A DNA stretch of 64,000 bases from Limnomonas spitsbergensis (GCA_037349105.1 JAYJMM010000113.1:3596001-3660000), one strand, 5' to 3'; numbered from the stretch's first letter, positions 42,388 to 55,737 are shown. The notes: generated by a model from the letters alone, not told the origin. Numbers and translations are program-made.

Positions 42388-45300
42388 TTATACCGCTCTC
42401 CCCTGACCCCCTCGAATCCCGCCATTCATTCCCCAGCAGCCCACCTGGCTCTGAGAACCACCGGCAGAGCCCATATATATCCGCGGCGAGTCGGGCGGAT
42501 GAGCAGAGGGGGGCTTCCAGTGCTGCGGGTGATTGAAAGAGCCCTCGGTTCCAGAGCTGTAGGCTCTGCCGCCCCCGCTACCGCCCCCGCCGCCGCCGAA
42601 GCGTGAGCTGAAGGTCGACGGTGGCGTCCGAGTATGCATGAAGCTGCCTCCGCCCTTGCCGCTCCCCGAGTGCAGAAATGGATGTGCAGAAGCTCCCGAT
42701 GAGGCCGATGCGGGAGAGGCCGTGGGTGACGTCCCTGCACCCACCCCAGCTTGCACGCCCGATCCTCCTCCTCCACCGGCGCCGGACCCCGATTGCAGGA
42801 AGGGGTGTAATGAAGAGGGCGTAGACGGGTAACCAGGTGTAGCTCCCGCTCCTGCCCCCCCTGAAGACCCAGATTGCCCGCCCGCCCCAGACCCCGCGTG
42901 CAGGTACGGTCGAGGGGAGCCTGCTGCCCCTGCTGCTGTTGCTGATGATCCTCCTGCTCCCGCTCCCCCTGCAGAACCAGGCTGGCCACCCGCCCCGGTT
43001 CCCGCATGCAGGTTTAAGTGAGGTGAGCCTACTGCCCCTGCCCCTGCAGCTGTTGCTGATGATGCTCCTGTTCCTGCTCCTCCAGCAGAACCAGGCTGGC
43101 CGCCCACCCCGGTTCCTGCGTGCAGGTACCGGTGAGGTGAGCCTACTGCCCCTGACCCTGCAGCTGTTGCTGATGATGCTCCTGCTCCTGCTCCTCCAGC
43201 AGAATTAGGCTGGCCACCCGCCCCAGTTCCTACGTGCAGGTATGGGTGAGGCGGGCCTGCTGCCCCTGCCCCTGTTGCCGATGGCAATCCTGCTCCTGCT
43301 CCTCCAGCAGAACCAGGCTGGCCACCCGCCCCGGTTCCCGCATGCAGGTATGGGTGAGGCGAGCCTGCAGCCCCTGCGCCTGCTGCTGTTGTTACGCTTG
43401 TACCCGCGCCTTGATCCATCCTGTAGCTGGGTAGGCGGGACGCGCCTACTGGTGTGGATGGTGAGGATGCGGCCAGGGACGCTGCTCCCCCTCCCGCCCC
43501 CGTTCCTGCTCCTGCCCTCGGGGAGACCATGGGAGAAAGGGTCAAAGCCCCGGCCGCTGCAAAAGCTCCAACCCGGAGAATTCTCCTGGGGGATAATGCA
43601 GTGCCCGCGGCACCCCCCGCCACTCCTGCCCCTGCCCCCCCTGCCGATCTAGAAACCAAGCTTGGAGAGCTGAGCGCCAGGGCAGCCGCAGCAGACGCAG
43701 CAACAGGGTGTGGCGGCAGTGGCGGCGGATGGGCGCCTGGTGGCGGGATGGGCACCCTCAGGGCCTGCCTCCACTGAGGCGGCGCAGCATCCGCGGACGA
43801 GGCGGCAGCTGCCGGAAAGTAATAGGCTCCGCGGGAGGCAGTTGAGGACGAGGCTGGGGGTGCGGCGACCGTGGTGGGGGTGATGGACCTCGTTGCTTGG
43901 CTCTGACCGACTGCAAGCGCGAGCAGTGCTGCTGCGTAGGCCGCGGGCGCTGTATTAGCCTCAGAAGCCGCCACTGCAGCAGGTGCCTGGTCGGCTGCGG
44001 CCGCCGCATCTGCAGCGACAACATGTGATCCGGAAACTTCACCTGCTGTGGCAGCAGATCCGGCGGGTTCAGTAACAGGTCCTCTGGCTGCAGAGGCCCC
44101 TTCAGGTGATGCAGAGCCCGGTCCAGCGGCTGCTAGGGCATCAGAGGTTTCGTCCGCATGCCTTTGGTTTGCAAGACTCTCCTCATCAGTAGCAACCACC
44201 TCATCAGCAGGCGGCGCCTGGGCTGCAGACGTGGGTTGAGAGAGAGCAGCTGCCGCCGCCGCTGCTGCCGTCGTAGCCGTAGCTGCTGCTGCGGCAGATT
44301 CAGCTGAAGTGGTGCTTTCCGCTGCTATCGCCCTGTCTGCCTCCTCCCTCACAGCCACGTTGGCAAACATGGAGGAGACCATGCCTGGCGCGGCTGCGGC
44401 GGCCTCCGACGTCTCAGCCGCCGCCGTTTCCCCCGCCTGTGCCTCGGCGGCATCGTTCAAAGATATGCCCGATATGACGACGGGGACCACAGAGGCATCC
44501 TCCTTGTCCACATCGTGCACGCCTCCCTCACCGGCCGCTGCCGCTGCCATGTTGCCAGGCTGCGCTGTCGAGGCATTCTCGTCGATATTGCGCGCTCCTC
44601 CCAGATCAGCTGCTCCCGCTGCCACTGCCACTCCCCCTTGCACGGCTGGGATGCAAGGCGGCGCTGCTGCGGCAGTCAAACCGGTGGCGACCCCGTCTGA
44701 GGGACCAGGGGCAGGGGCAGACGTGTCGGTAGCCTCCTCAGAGCTCGTGGAGCGGGCAGCGCTCCCCCCTGCAGTACTTGTCACGCCGCTGACAGTGGCC
44801 GCGGTAGCTGAAGGCGTGGGTGAAGGGAAGGCTCCTAACGCGGCCGCCGCCGCCGAGGCGGCAGCTGTTGCCGCCATCGCAGATTCCACTGCCGCAGCCC
44901 TGTCTGCCTCCTCCCTTCCGGCCATATCGGCGATAATGGAGGAGACTATCCTCGGCACGACCGCGGCTGCCTCGGCTGTCTCAGCTGCCGCAATTACCTC
45001 TGCCTGGGCCTTGGCGGCAACGTTCGAAAAGAGGCCTGATACAATGCCGGGGACCACAGCATCGGCCTCCTCATCTGCATCGCATACTTCTCCCTGACTG
45101 ACCACTGCCGCGCTGCCAGGCTGGTTTGAAACGGCAGCCTCGCCTAGATCGAGTGCTCCTCCCTGACCAGCCGCTGCTGTCGCCGCTGCCGCTGTCACCG
45201 CCAATGCCGCTGCTGCGCTGTCAGCCTGCATTAGTTCTGCATTCAGATCAGTTTCGACCATACCCGAGGGACTAGGGGCAGGGACAGGTATGTTCTCCGC

Positions 45301-47785
45301 CTCCTGGGAATCCCCGAAGCGGGAACCCCTCCCGTCCGCAGCACCGGCGGCCTCAGTGCTCACTACACTGGCAAATACGGTCGTCACCATGGAGGCAACG
45401 GCTGCATCCCCAGAAACACCAGGCCCGTCCAGTTGAGCAGCGCCATCCGGAGGGGCTCCATGACCAACAGGCGCAGAGGCTCCTGCTCTTGCTGTCCTTG
45501 CTGGGCCCGCTGCTGCTCCTGCTGCTGTGATTTCTCCAGCTTCTTCTCCTGAAACCCGCACAAATGATGCAGGCTGCCCCGCAGCTGAGGCAGGCGCTCC
45601 TGCGTCGGATACTATTTCTCGGGGTCCAGCGCTAACCCCAGCCGTCGCCACTGCTGCTGTTGCTGCTGGGGCAGTGCTCCCTGCTGCTTCAGGGTCTGCA
45701 TGCTCCTTAGTCTTGCCCTTGAACTTTGCAGCGATGGAGGCAAACAGGGTTGCGGATGCCAGGCGGGCCCTGCTGACGAATGTTGTGGGAGGCGCTGCCT
45801 GCTGTGCGGTCAGCATGAGCAAAAGAAGTCAACAATACAAGATGGAGTGATGGACGCAGTTATAGATTCAAATGCGGAGCCAGACAAAAAGTATTGGTCA
45901 GCTGCCCCTCATCCAGTCTATGCCAGCTGTTGGAAAAGCATTTAGAATGGAAACGTGACACCACTAAGTCAGCAGCCCTTTACTGGATTGCACGACAGCT
46001 GTTCCAACAACCAGTCCCAATTTTTGGTGTGAAAGCTGCTGAAAAATTGCCATCAAGCCCTCATGCCCTCAAGCCCAATCTCAATCCCTCAATCCCTCAA
46101 TCCCTCAAAACATTATGCATCTTAATTTTCTCTGTACAGCATGCCGGACAGACGTGTCTCTGACTGAGAAAACTTGACCGTCGAAGTTGCCACCCAAGGA
46201 CCGCTGGACCCATTCGATTTACCTCTTGCCCAGCCGCAGGTCCACTGGCAGCGTTGCCGCCGCGTTGAGCCATTTCCAGGTCGGATGCTCCGGCCGGAGC
46301 TGCACCACCAGCACCACTGGCAGCTGAAGTCCCTGAGGCGCCACCGTCTCTGCCCTGAACCACAACCTGAGGCATCGGTCCAAAGGGTTCAATAGTTTAG
46401 TTTATACTAAATTTCCTCGTCAGTACCAGCATCAGTACAGTACTATTATAAACTGGTGCTTAAAGTTCGAAACAGTGTGGGCTAGCTTAGATATTAGGTT
46501 ATCATCAGTTGGCGGTAGGTTCGGAGCTTGCCAACACATGCAGCCGCATTCACTGTGATAGTGTGATGACGTGACAAGGGCATACTGGTCACACTGTACC
46601 CCCATATTTAGTTTTGTCTGTCACCTGATCCAAGGGTTTAGGGTTCCAGGTCGTGGGTTAAGCATCTGGATATTTGCTTTCTTTGTCACCTGCTCCAAGG
46701 ATGCTGCGGCATATCTGGGTGTGGCAGGCTCCTCGTCGCCGCCAGCAGCAACCTGGTCAGGCTTATCCTGGTCCGACTTCAATACATAGAACCAAATCCA
46801 AAGCAAGAACACAACGAGGCAGATGAAGACAAGAACTGCAGGCAGATGAGGAGGGGGGGGAGGCAGTTTCTTGTGGCTGGTAATGAGGGTACGGGCAGTT
46901 TTTTATGAGGTAGATGAGGGACATCTTTTTGTTCTATTAGCATCTGCTATGTGTCAGCTATGACCTTGCGCACGGACAAGAGGTCATGGTACAGCATGCC
47001 CTGCTGGTGTGCTGGATGCTAGCCGTAGAGGCCAGTCATGGTTTGTTCCCAATTGCCCGGTGTCATTGACTCAGTAGTGGCTAACCCCGGCAGCCCAACG
47101 AACAGTAACCTGGTACATACTTTACGTGAAATGATTTGGGCCAGCCATATGTGTGGCAGGGACACCCCTCATCGACTGACATGCTTTGCTAAGAGGGTGT
47201 TTCTGTTTAGTTAAGGATGCTAGGCTATGCATGTTGGCCCACGTTGGTTCAACATCCCATATTTATACTACCAGGCTAAGCATAGTGGTCAAGACATGTC
47301 GTGTATGCTAGGCTAAGCATGTCTTTAAGTTTTGAATGCATGGCATCTCCGACTCATGCATGCCATGCATGGGCTGCCATGCTTGCTCAGTTGTGTCTGC
47401 TCAGTGCAGACACATGTTGTCACCCTGTCTATTTATCCACCCCAGCTGGAATCTGAAGCCAGAAATTCTGTGATAGGAATTTCAAGCAAGGAAATCGGCA
47501 TGATTGGCAAGGTAGGAGGAATCACACACCAGGGAAGACGATGACGTAAGCCAAAATGCCCTCCGAGAGGTCTGCTGCAAGTAGGAACCTGCTGGACGCT
47601 TGTGTTCGAGGAATCATATTGGCATTGGATAGGTCTCGCCTTGATGCTAGCTGTTGCAGCGAAACTTGCGACAACATCGGCCCGCTGGAGGATGTTGCGT
47701 CATCGGAATTCCCAGCGGCTCTCATGATGCCCGCCAGCAATCGTGCGGGTAGTGCGCCTGGAAATATCATCGTCATTGCATCAAG
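42388..47785 (-). CDS. Single-pass membrane protein with ~1130-residue Ala-rich tail (5' exons not resolved)
   Basis: Exons in order: about 47785-47530, 46835-46690, 46366-46223 and 45801-42388; splice phases 1, 0, 0 all agree. The first visible exon ends ...SSRFLLAADLSEGILAYVIVFP, probably the end of an extracellular domain. The next starts with one transmembrane helix (VLVFICLVVFLLWIWFYVL) followed at once by a charged KSDQDK stop-transfer. The last exon encodes an Ala-rich tail with repeated (V/A)PG(I/M)VSS(I/M)FANVA(A/V)-like modules. It ends in about five AGSPHPYLHAGTGAGGQPGSA units and a Gly-rich end. No enzymatic domain is visible. The paralogue at 52015-55737 shares the membrane exon and the VVV-x-G-R/K start of the tail. 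A receptor- or scaffold-like role is possible but unproven. Confidence 0.65.
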
Positions 47786-48743
47786 CTTTCAAAGCAAAGG
47801 CGCTGCTGCGCATCACAAGAAATCTGCGGAATCTGAAATGTGATGACACACAAATATGACGATGCAAGTGCAAGTTTTGTCAACTTCGACTGGAGAGCTT
47901 CAATAGACGAATCGTATTCAATAAGCCGTGGCTCATTTGAAAAGAAAACAAAAGAGAACGTCGATGCTTGCATCGAGAATGACAATCTGAAGTCCCGGGT
48001 TGGGAGGAGGGCGGGGGCGCATGCAGTACATGGACCGGTACCCACGGCGGTAGCTAAGACCTCTCTGGACCGTGCCTGTTGGGATCGATTTCTCCGATGG
48101 TTCACAGCCAAGTGAAGTCGAAAATCCGAACATTTCCAAAATCGACTCTTCTATATAGAAATATTAAGAAGGGGCCAGCCGGGTCCCTGTTGGGCTCAGA
48201 TCGCCCATACATTGCGCAGTATGCGCAATTGTGCACCCACCCCGCCGGGCGGCGCCTTGCCATAGTTCCACGTTCACTCTTATGTTCATACCCCATGGGC
48301 TTATATGCTTTAGCATTACACTTATGGGCAGATCGGGGTCGTTTTCTCAAAGTGTTTATTACTGATCAGCAGCATAACGAAGCCACTCGTCTCTTCGGCT
48401 GCATGAGTGCATACGAGCATGCTGGATGGGAACTGCGTAGCGCTTGCTTGAGTTAATAACGTTACAGTTTACAAATCTGGGCCATGCTGAAATGAAGCTC
48501 GGCCAGACGGCCACGTCGACAAACAAAAAGTCAGCTAGGAAAGCCAGGGGAGAAGGCACAAGAGGAAAGAAAGGATGGCAAGTTCACCCACCAAACAACA
48601 AGAACACAAAGTTCAGTCAAACCGTATGCCCTGCCCATAAAGAGACTAGCCTTCAAAAGTGCTTGCTTGAGTGTTTTACTGCGAACCGATTTCCCTGTCA
48701 TCCCAACTGAAAATCCCAAACCCTGTTCGTTTCTTTCATTTCA

Positions 48744-48794
48744 GTCACTCGGATATATGTAAAAGCTGTGCCTTCGGCGCAGCCCCCGAGTGAC
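48744..48794 (-). repeat. Short dispersed hairpin repeat, copy 2 (intact ends)
   Basis: 51 bp with perfect 9-bp inverted ends, GTCACTCGG and CCGAGTGAC. The core includes GCTGTGCCTTCGGCGCAGC. It is in opposite orientation to the other copies. Confidence 0.65.
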
Positions 48795-49121
48795 GTGGTT
48801 GGGCTCGTGCTTTGTGAAGCTTGGCTATATCGTAGGAGCCCTGTGGTTGAGGTATGAGATGTGATCTGGACTGTTGGCACATAGGGATGCGGCCTGAGTG
48901 GTTGAAAAATGGGTGGCTATCTGAAGGGCCTAGGTAGTGGCTTTGGTTGTTGTCTGTGTGGTGTGATAAACGTTGCACCCTTAAAAGACAACCCTCATGT
49001 AGGGTACTGCTGCTTATGCGTGTCTGACCAGTTGCTTCTGATCTGACATGTTGTAACAAACTTGGCAACTGCTGCCAGGACACACAAGTTAGGACAGCTC
49101 AGCAGTTGGCAGGGCACACAC

Positions 49122-49163
49122 GTTACTCGTGGGCTGCGCCAAAGGCACAGCTTTTACATATAC
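49122..49163 (+). repeat. Short dispersed hairpin repeat, copy 3
   Basis: GTTACTCGTGGGCTGCGCC and CAAAGGCACAGCTTTTACAT follow the shared lead-in CAGGGCACACAC. The right inverted end is lost. Confidence 0.6.
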
Positions 49164-49295
49164 CAATCAAGCACAACACCTACAACACGCTACACCGCCG
49201 CACAAGCAAGACACGCATCGCTAGCAAGGCAGCGACTCCCAACATGCAACCAACAGAGCAACACCATCACCCTCAACAGTTTTCAGGGCATACAC

Positions 49296-49339
49296 GTCAC
49301 ACAGGGGCTGCGCCAAAGGCACAGCGTTTACACATATTG
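49296..49339 (+). repeat. Short dispersed hairpin repeat, copy 4
   Basis: GTCACACAGGGGCTGCGCC followed by CAAAGGCACAGCGTTTACAC, with the lead-in TTTTCAGGGCATACAC. It lies about 170 bp after copy 3. Confidence 0.6.
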
Positions 49340-52014
49340 TGCAGCGTGCAGTCGTGCACACAGCAACAGCCTGATTGCACACCGAACACAGCAGCTGACC
49401 AGTTTTGAGCACTTGAGCAGCAGGTCCTAAGCCTCAATCAGAACAGACAAAGGCGCCGATCTGTTGAGCTGTGAATAACATATCGTTTAAGCTTAAGCTG
49501 ATGCAGTTATTGTGTGTCTGGATGACTTAGTTGGTGCGTGCATGGCACTGGACATTCTGTACAAAGGTCGTCGCAGACTCGCAGTTCAGTATCACGGGAA
49601 ACTGAAGCAGTCAATCATTACTGCCAACACTGCCATAACTTGCATAGAAAACGAGTTTGCGCCTAAAACAAAGCTGCGTGATAGTCCCTACGATGGCCTT
49701 TCACATGCATGTTCTGCAGTGTCAACTGTCATCCTGCAAGTTCGAAAACTAGTCAGCCACTGGCTGCGGCGATACAGATCACCGCGAGCAGCCCTGTCAT
49801 CACGGCTTGCCTGCTGAACGAGTTTGCGCTCAAAGCAGCGCAACTGCGCAACGCCAGTGCACGTCACGTACTTTGCAGTATGAACATTCGGTGAACAAAG
49901 TCCAAAACCAACGTGGCCGGGACCGTGGCTGCCCCGCCACGAGCATATACATTGCTAAAAGACATGCAAACGAAGTTGCGCCCAACACAAAGCAACGCCA
50001 TGGCCTGATTCTGAATTCGGCACCACTTTTCAACGCAAACCCCTCAAAATAGCATGCCCAAGAAAGTACGGCTTGTTCGATCCACTTCGCGCGCCTTCGT
50101 TGCAGTGCACTGTCATAAGGTAGGGAGCCACGAGATACGCCAGTGGAACAAAAAACGACTTGAAACACTCGGGCGACCGCGAAGAACGAGCCTTTCAAAA
50201 ATGCGGCCACTTTGGCGGTTGGGAACCGATGTCCTAGTGAAACGAACTGAGAACACAAACCCTATCCCTTTTCGTTCCTTTCAGTCACTCGGGTACATTT
50301 TACATCAACAACGCTTTGCCCGTCGGTGCCCTACCTGTCATTTGTGTTGTCCTCAGTGCATTTGTTACACCGGCAACTCTTGTTTCCAAGCGAAAGAGGA
50401 TGTGGCAGTGTCCCAAGGTCGTGCAATCCGTCTGATACCCTGTCGAGCCAGATTCTCCACATTTCTCATTCACTAAGATTTCAGCACTTGCAATTTGCGG
50501 AGCTCTTGGGACGCTAAGAAAATCAGCGGGAATCAGTTTATTGCATCTGTCCTGGCTTGACGTGCAGCATGCTGCAACAACATGAGTTGCGCAGCATATC
50601 GGCAGTAACGGTACAGGACGTCGCATCGTTAGGCGCAGGTGCGGCTGTCTTGCACTCCGACCGCGGCTCTGTCAAGAACGTGGCACCCGCCTACTGCTAC
50701 CGGTCGTCTCGACTGAGACGACGGGTGCGGGTGGCGGGTGGCAGGGTACATGGTAGGATGTCATGGCCATGTCACCCTTATAACTGTGCTCGCCTAATGA
50801 TTTAGAAAACGACACCATATCCAGGCAGAAGAAGCAAAATTATAAAGCTGGTATAGGCTTTCAGTCCGCCACATGAGTGGACCTTCCTTCTGACAGTGCT
50901 GATGGAGCACACACAGCAGCACTGCATGCTCAAAAAGCTATGCAACAGTCAACCAGCTGCCAAGTTAAAGAGCATGCCGTATAGCTGCCTCTACTTCAGC
51001 ATCACTGGTATGGAGAAGCCCTGGTAGCGAGCTTTTCTGTCGGACAACAGGGCCGCTGCACAACTGCATGCAAGGGAGTGTATCCTGGCTGTCAGTCAGA
51101 CAGGCTCGCTGCATGCAGTCGTGCAGCGGCCGTGAGTTGAGGACACATGCCTCTCCTGTCCCGATTCCTCCTGCCCCCCGCCCGGCTATTTAAAAAAGGG
51201 CTTTTGGAGGGTATGCGCCCTCCCCCCAAAGCCTTTTATCACATTCGCCCTACCGGTACTGGTATTTTATATACCGGTAAGCCTATTTCGATGCACATTT
51301 GGCCCAGCGGCGTGCAGGTAGAGGGCCCTGGTGCAGCAAGCCCTGTTATCTGCTGGGTTCCAGGTTGTAGGACGGTTATGTTCTGGTCCTTATGGACCGG
51401 CCCTGTGATACTCGCTCGGCAGCCCTAAACAATAACCTGGTGCATCCTATTATTGTATTCATTAAATGATAATGATGCTTTTTTTATCATACAAGAAATG
51501 ACAACGCTGACTGAGGCGGCTGCTTAGGCCATTTTGGTCAGTACCTGAGCCAGGTTGGCTGTGATAATGCCTTAACACAGTCACTACGGCCAAGCCGCCA
51601 TGATTCAACGCCGTAGCTCTGGCTGATTGCCTCTCCTGCCTACAGGGTGTATTTCGCTGTATAAATCAGAGATCGACCCACCCTGCGAGGTGTGGCTATT
51701 TCAGTATTCTGCAGTCCCACTTGCACATGTAGCACTTGCTCAGCCAGTGGCACTGCAGTTCCCTAAACCAGCAGCAAGAGTAGAGTGAAGGAAACAAAGA
51801 AAGCTGCACTGATTCCTCCCTCCTCCCCCCCAGGTGTGTGAGGGTTGAGGAAACAGTGCAGCATGGGGCTGCAACTCCATCCATGCCTCAATCATCTCAG
51901 TAGAAAACGTATCTAGCCACTCACGATATCAAGATGCACCGGTGGCGCTGCATCAATCCCATACTTCAATACTTGAACATGGCTAAAATGATCATTTGTT
52001 TGCTGACCGAGCAG

Positions 52015-55000
52015 GCAATGCGCACCTGGTGCTCACAGCATCACGGATGTTGAAGAGCTCGTCACACTTCAATGTCCTGGCATTCCTCATTGGATTCCCA
52101 AGTGAGTTTGACTACCGGTAATGTCAAATGTCATTATGGCTCATGAGATTAAAGGAAGCCTGGGAGGGACTGATTGAATGCTGTTTTGAGGTACTGCCTA
52201 TTCGGCGCCAAGGATGCAGTGTGGCATTTGAAGTGCTGTGATTACAGGAATTTGAAGTGCTGTGACTACAGGATGATAGCTTGTGGGCTGTCCCTCACCC
52301 TGACAAGCAATGCCCAAGCCACTGCCTAGCAACATTTGGTTTCCTGCTTTGGCTAATTTTGTATTAGGAACTGACCTGGTTGCCTTTCTCATTTTAACTT
52401 CCTCAGTTCTTCCAGCTTTTGCACCTTTGCACCTGCTGTCTCGCCCTTTAAAATAGGGCCCTTGCATGGAAGTGTTAGACACCATACAGCTGTAAAAACA
52501 GCATGCAGCAACATGCAACACCATGCAAGAACATGCAAGAACATGCAAGGACATGCAAGAACATGCACCAACATGCACCAACATGTAACCCCACAACTCT
52601 CCTTCTGCAGTCCTGGTGGTGCTGTGTGTTGCCTTGTTCTTCTTATGGCTTTGGTTCTTCATCTTGAAACCGGAGCGGCAATGCGAGTCGGATTGTTGTG
52701 ACGACGGGAGCACATCGCTTCCCACCAGGACAGCAACTGAGGCAGCATCTACTGCTACCGGTGACAGAGGGCCGAGGTTGTCGGGGGTCAAGCCACCGGC
52801 TTTGGCCGCACCAGGTTCAGAGCAAGGAACTCCAAGGTGTGGGCATGTGTGGACATGTGCAGACATGTGGATGGCACTTGATTGGGCTCTCGCCTTCATG
52901 GCTGAGGGATATTGTTTTCGTTTCAGGGGCTGGGCTTGACCCAAGGAAACCTTCACATTGTATGGTGCCCGGGATGCACATATGTCCAGTATAGAGGATT
53001 AGGGGTACCCCTCTGGTGTTTTCCTGTTACAGGGCTGAGGGGTTGCTCGTGTTATTTTTAATTACCTCCCAGGCAAAGCAATGAATCGGGCTGTGCCGTA
53101 CATCCTCAGCCCTGCCATGCAACTGTTCCTTGTGACACTTTGGCCTTGGCTGTGTGCACACCGCCATTTCCCGCATCCCTGGCAGTCATGATTCAGGCCT
53201 CTTCTAGAGTACATTGTCACGCTGTTGAAAGGCGGTCGCCACAGAGCTCTTTCCTGCCTGGCCCTTTCAAAAAGCTATTGGGTGGATGCGAAGATGCGTT
53301 AACATGTAGGACCAATTGCCCAAGCAGGTACAATCAGGCGCCGCTTCAGGAGGTCGTGGTGGCAGGAGGCAAAAGGCGCGGCAATGCAGGCAGCGGTGCA
53401 GGTGGCGGCAATGCAGGCAGCGATGCAGGTGGCGGCGATGCCTCATTTGGAACAGGGTTTGGTGCGGCTGGTCAAGGTGCTGCATCCATAGCAGGCTCAG
53501 CTGGGGGCTGGGCGGCACAGTCGGGCGAAGTAGCCGCCGTCTACCGGAGGAGTATCGGAAGCCAAGGCGTCTCTTCAGAAGAAGAAGGCGCTGCGGCCTT
53601 CATGACGACAGACAACCCGTTGTTCATGGAGGTGCGTGCGGCGGTGCGGCTGGCCTCAGCCACGTCCTCCACCGCAGCAGACAATCAATTGTTCTTTGAG
53701 GATCCAGGGGGTGGATCGTTTGCTGCAGCTGCCACTGCCTTTGCAGCTGAGGCCTCTGCAGCCGCTGGTGCCTTTACTGCACCTTTTGCCTCTGCAGCAG
53801 TGGAGGCCAGCTCTTCAACAGCAGCAGTGAACCCGCTGTTTATAGAGGATCCATTCGAAAGGGGCCTAGATGATCCAGAAGATAGACCATCTGCAAACGC
53901 TGCTGCATTAACGGCCGGTGAGACCTATGAGGACTCTGTAGCCGCTGCCTCTGCAAGCACTACTGCCCCTTTGGCTGCTGCTGCCCTTGTAACCGCTGCT
54001 GCCTGTGCAGCAGCCAATTCCTCTTCAGCCTCAACAGCCTCTGTGGCCACTGCCTCCTCTGCCCCTGAGGTCAATGCCTCTGCGTCCGCTACTGCATTTT
54101 CGGCAATCGCTGCCTCTTCTGCAACTGCGACTGACGCCTCAGCCGCCAATGCTACCACTGCAGTTCCTGATGCCTTCTCCTCCTCAGCTGCAGCGATGGA
54201 GAACCAGCTGTCCCCTGACGGGGATCAGCAGACAGCTCCCATAGCAACAGCTGGTGACGTGGCTACTGCTCTTTCCGTTGCGGCAAGGGAAGGCAGCAGC
54301 ACCTGCGGTCCCTACCCTGCAGCGCAGCGCTCCTCTGCAGTTGCAGACGCGGTCGCGGCCACGCTGGCTGAAGTGGGCGAGGACCACCATGCTGCTGTCT
54401 CCGGACTGCTTCCAAGGGTTGCAGATATTCAAGAAGAGGAGGAGAAGCTTGAGGAGGAGCGGAGGGCTGCCGCTCTAGCTCGCATAGGACCTGCCGCACA
54501 ATTGCAGGAGAGGCTTGAGGTGGAGCAGGAGGCAGCAATTGTCCGTCCTGTCGTGTCGAGCACGTTTGCTTGTGCGGCTGACACAAGGGGTGTGACACGA
54601 GGGACTGATAGCGGCCGAGGCAGGGGCAGTAGCAGCAGGAGGACAGGAGTGCCAGAGCAGGGGCACAGCAGCAGCAGCCAAGGTGGCGGTAGCGTGGAAA
54701 CCACGGCAACAGTGGCAGCACTGGGCGGGGAGCCGCCCGTTGCGTCAATGTCCAGCAACAGTCGTCAGCCCCACACGAGCCCGCAGCAGTCCATGCCGCC
54801 GCCGGCTCATAATGACGGCGATGGCCTGACGCTGCCTGCTGCAGTGTCCACCTTCATCGACAAGGAGCAGCAGAGGATGGCCACTGCCGTCAGCAGCAGC
54901 GGGGCTGTCGGTGCATCACCCTCGCTGCAGCGGGTTGTTTCGGTTCTGCTGAATTCCCCCTCCGATGCGGCGCTTCTACGGCGGCTCAACGGCGACGAAT

Positions 55001-55737
55001 CTCAGGGGGAGGATTTGCCCTGGCGGCAGCGGGCAGCATCTTGCATAATCTCGCAGGAGCCAGAAATCCCAGCAGTTGCACTTGAAGCATTGCCTGTGGC
55101 TGCTTTGCCAGCCGTGTTGGTCCATCCGTCAGGCGCCTCTTCAGACGGTCGGCATGGTTTACTTTCTTTCACCCTTGATGCCGCTGCTGCTATTGCCTCT
55201 GTGTCTGCTGCTTCTGCATCGGCTGCCTCTGCTGCTGCTTTTGCTGCTGCAGGTGCCTCAGCTTTTGCTGCCTCTTCTGCTGCTTCAGCTGCCGCCATTG
55301 CTTCTGCAACTGCTGCATCTGCCGCCGCTGCTGCCACCGCTGCTCGTGTAGATCAAGGCTCCCTCCAGCAGGAACTGCCCGAGGGATCCCAGCAGTACAG
55401 GTTAGACCAGGGCTCTAGGCAGTACAGGACTGGATTGAACTCGATCGCAGCCTCCTCCACTTCGCCCCCTCACCCTAGTGACAATGCGCTGCTTACGGCA
55501 AGTCTGACCAGCAATCTTGCTGCCTCTCGTCCTTCATCGGCCCAGACTTCTGTAGCAGCCACATCTGCTTCTTCCACTCCTGGGCACCGTGATACCATGC
55601 CCGCGGCTGGGGCTGCCGCCGGGCCGCAAGGGGCTGCTGCACCTCCGTCTTTGCAGGCCCTTGTGTCGACCATACTGACCAGCGATGGCGGTTCTGTGGG
55701 ATTCTTTGAGGCGGGCAGCACAAACTCTATGCTATGA
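52015..55737 (+). CDS. Single-pass membrane protein with ~800-residue Ala-rich tail, paralogue of 42388-47785
   Basis: Exons 52015-52101, 52611-52836 and 53328-55737 join in consistent phases (1, then 2). The first ends FNVLAFLIGFP and the second opens with one membrane helix (LVVLCVALFFLWLWFFIL) followed by KPERQ. This aligns residue for residue with the minus-strand paralogue (LAYVIVFP then VLVFICLVVFLLWIWFYVL). The tail begins EVVVAGGKRRGNAGS, has Gly-rich repeats, then three related motifs (DNPLFMEV, DNQLFFED, VNPLFIED) and long Ala/Ser-rich stretches. A Glu-rich coil (EEEEKLEEERRAA) and VVSVLLNS / LVSTILTS segments follow near the end. Upstream exons including a signal peptide are not resolved. 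NPLF resembles NPxY/F tail motifs used in sorting or adaptor binding, but that is only a resemblance. Confidence 0.65.
52498..52590 (+). repeat. Short tandem repeat in intron
   Basis: Eight or nine units of about 11 bp (ACATGCAAGA, ACATGCACCA) just before the membrane-exon acceptor. Confidence 0.85.

Larger units (their letters stand above)
47786..52014. other. Divergent intergenic region between the two paralogues; repeats only
   Basis: This should hold the 5' exons and promoters of both paralogues, but I can support none. It contains three copies of the ~50-bp hairpin repeat and a diverged duplication (around 48650-48760 and 50185-50305) sharing GAACCGAT...CAAACCCT...TTTCAGTCACTCGG. Confidence 0.45.
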
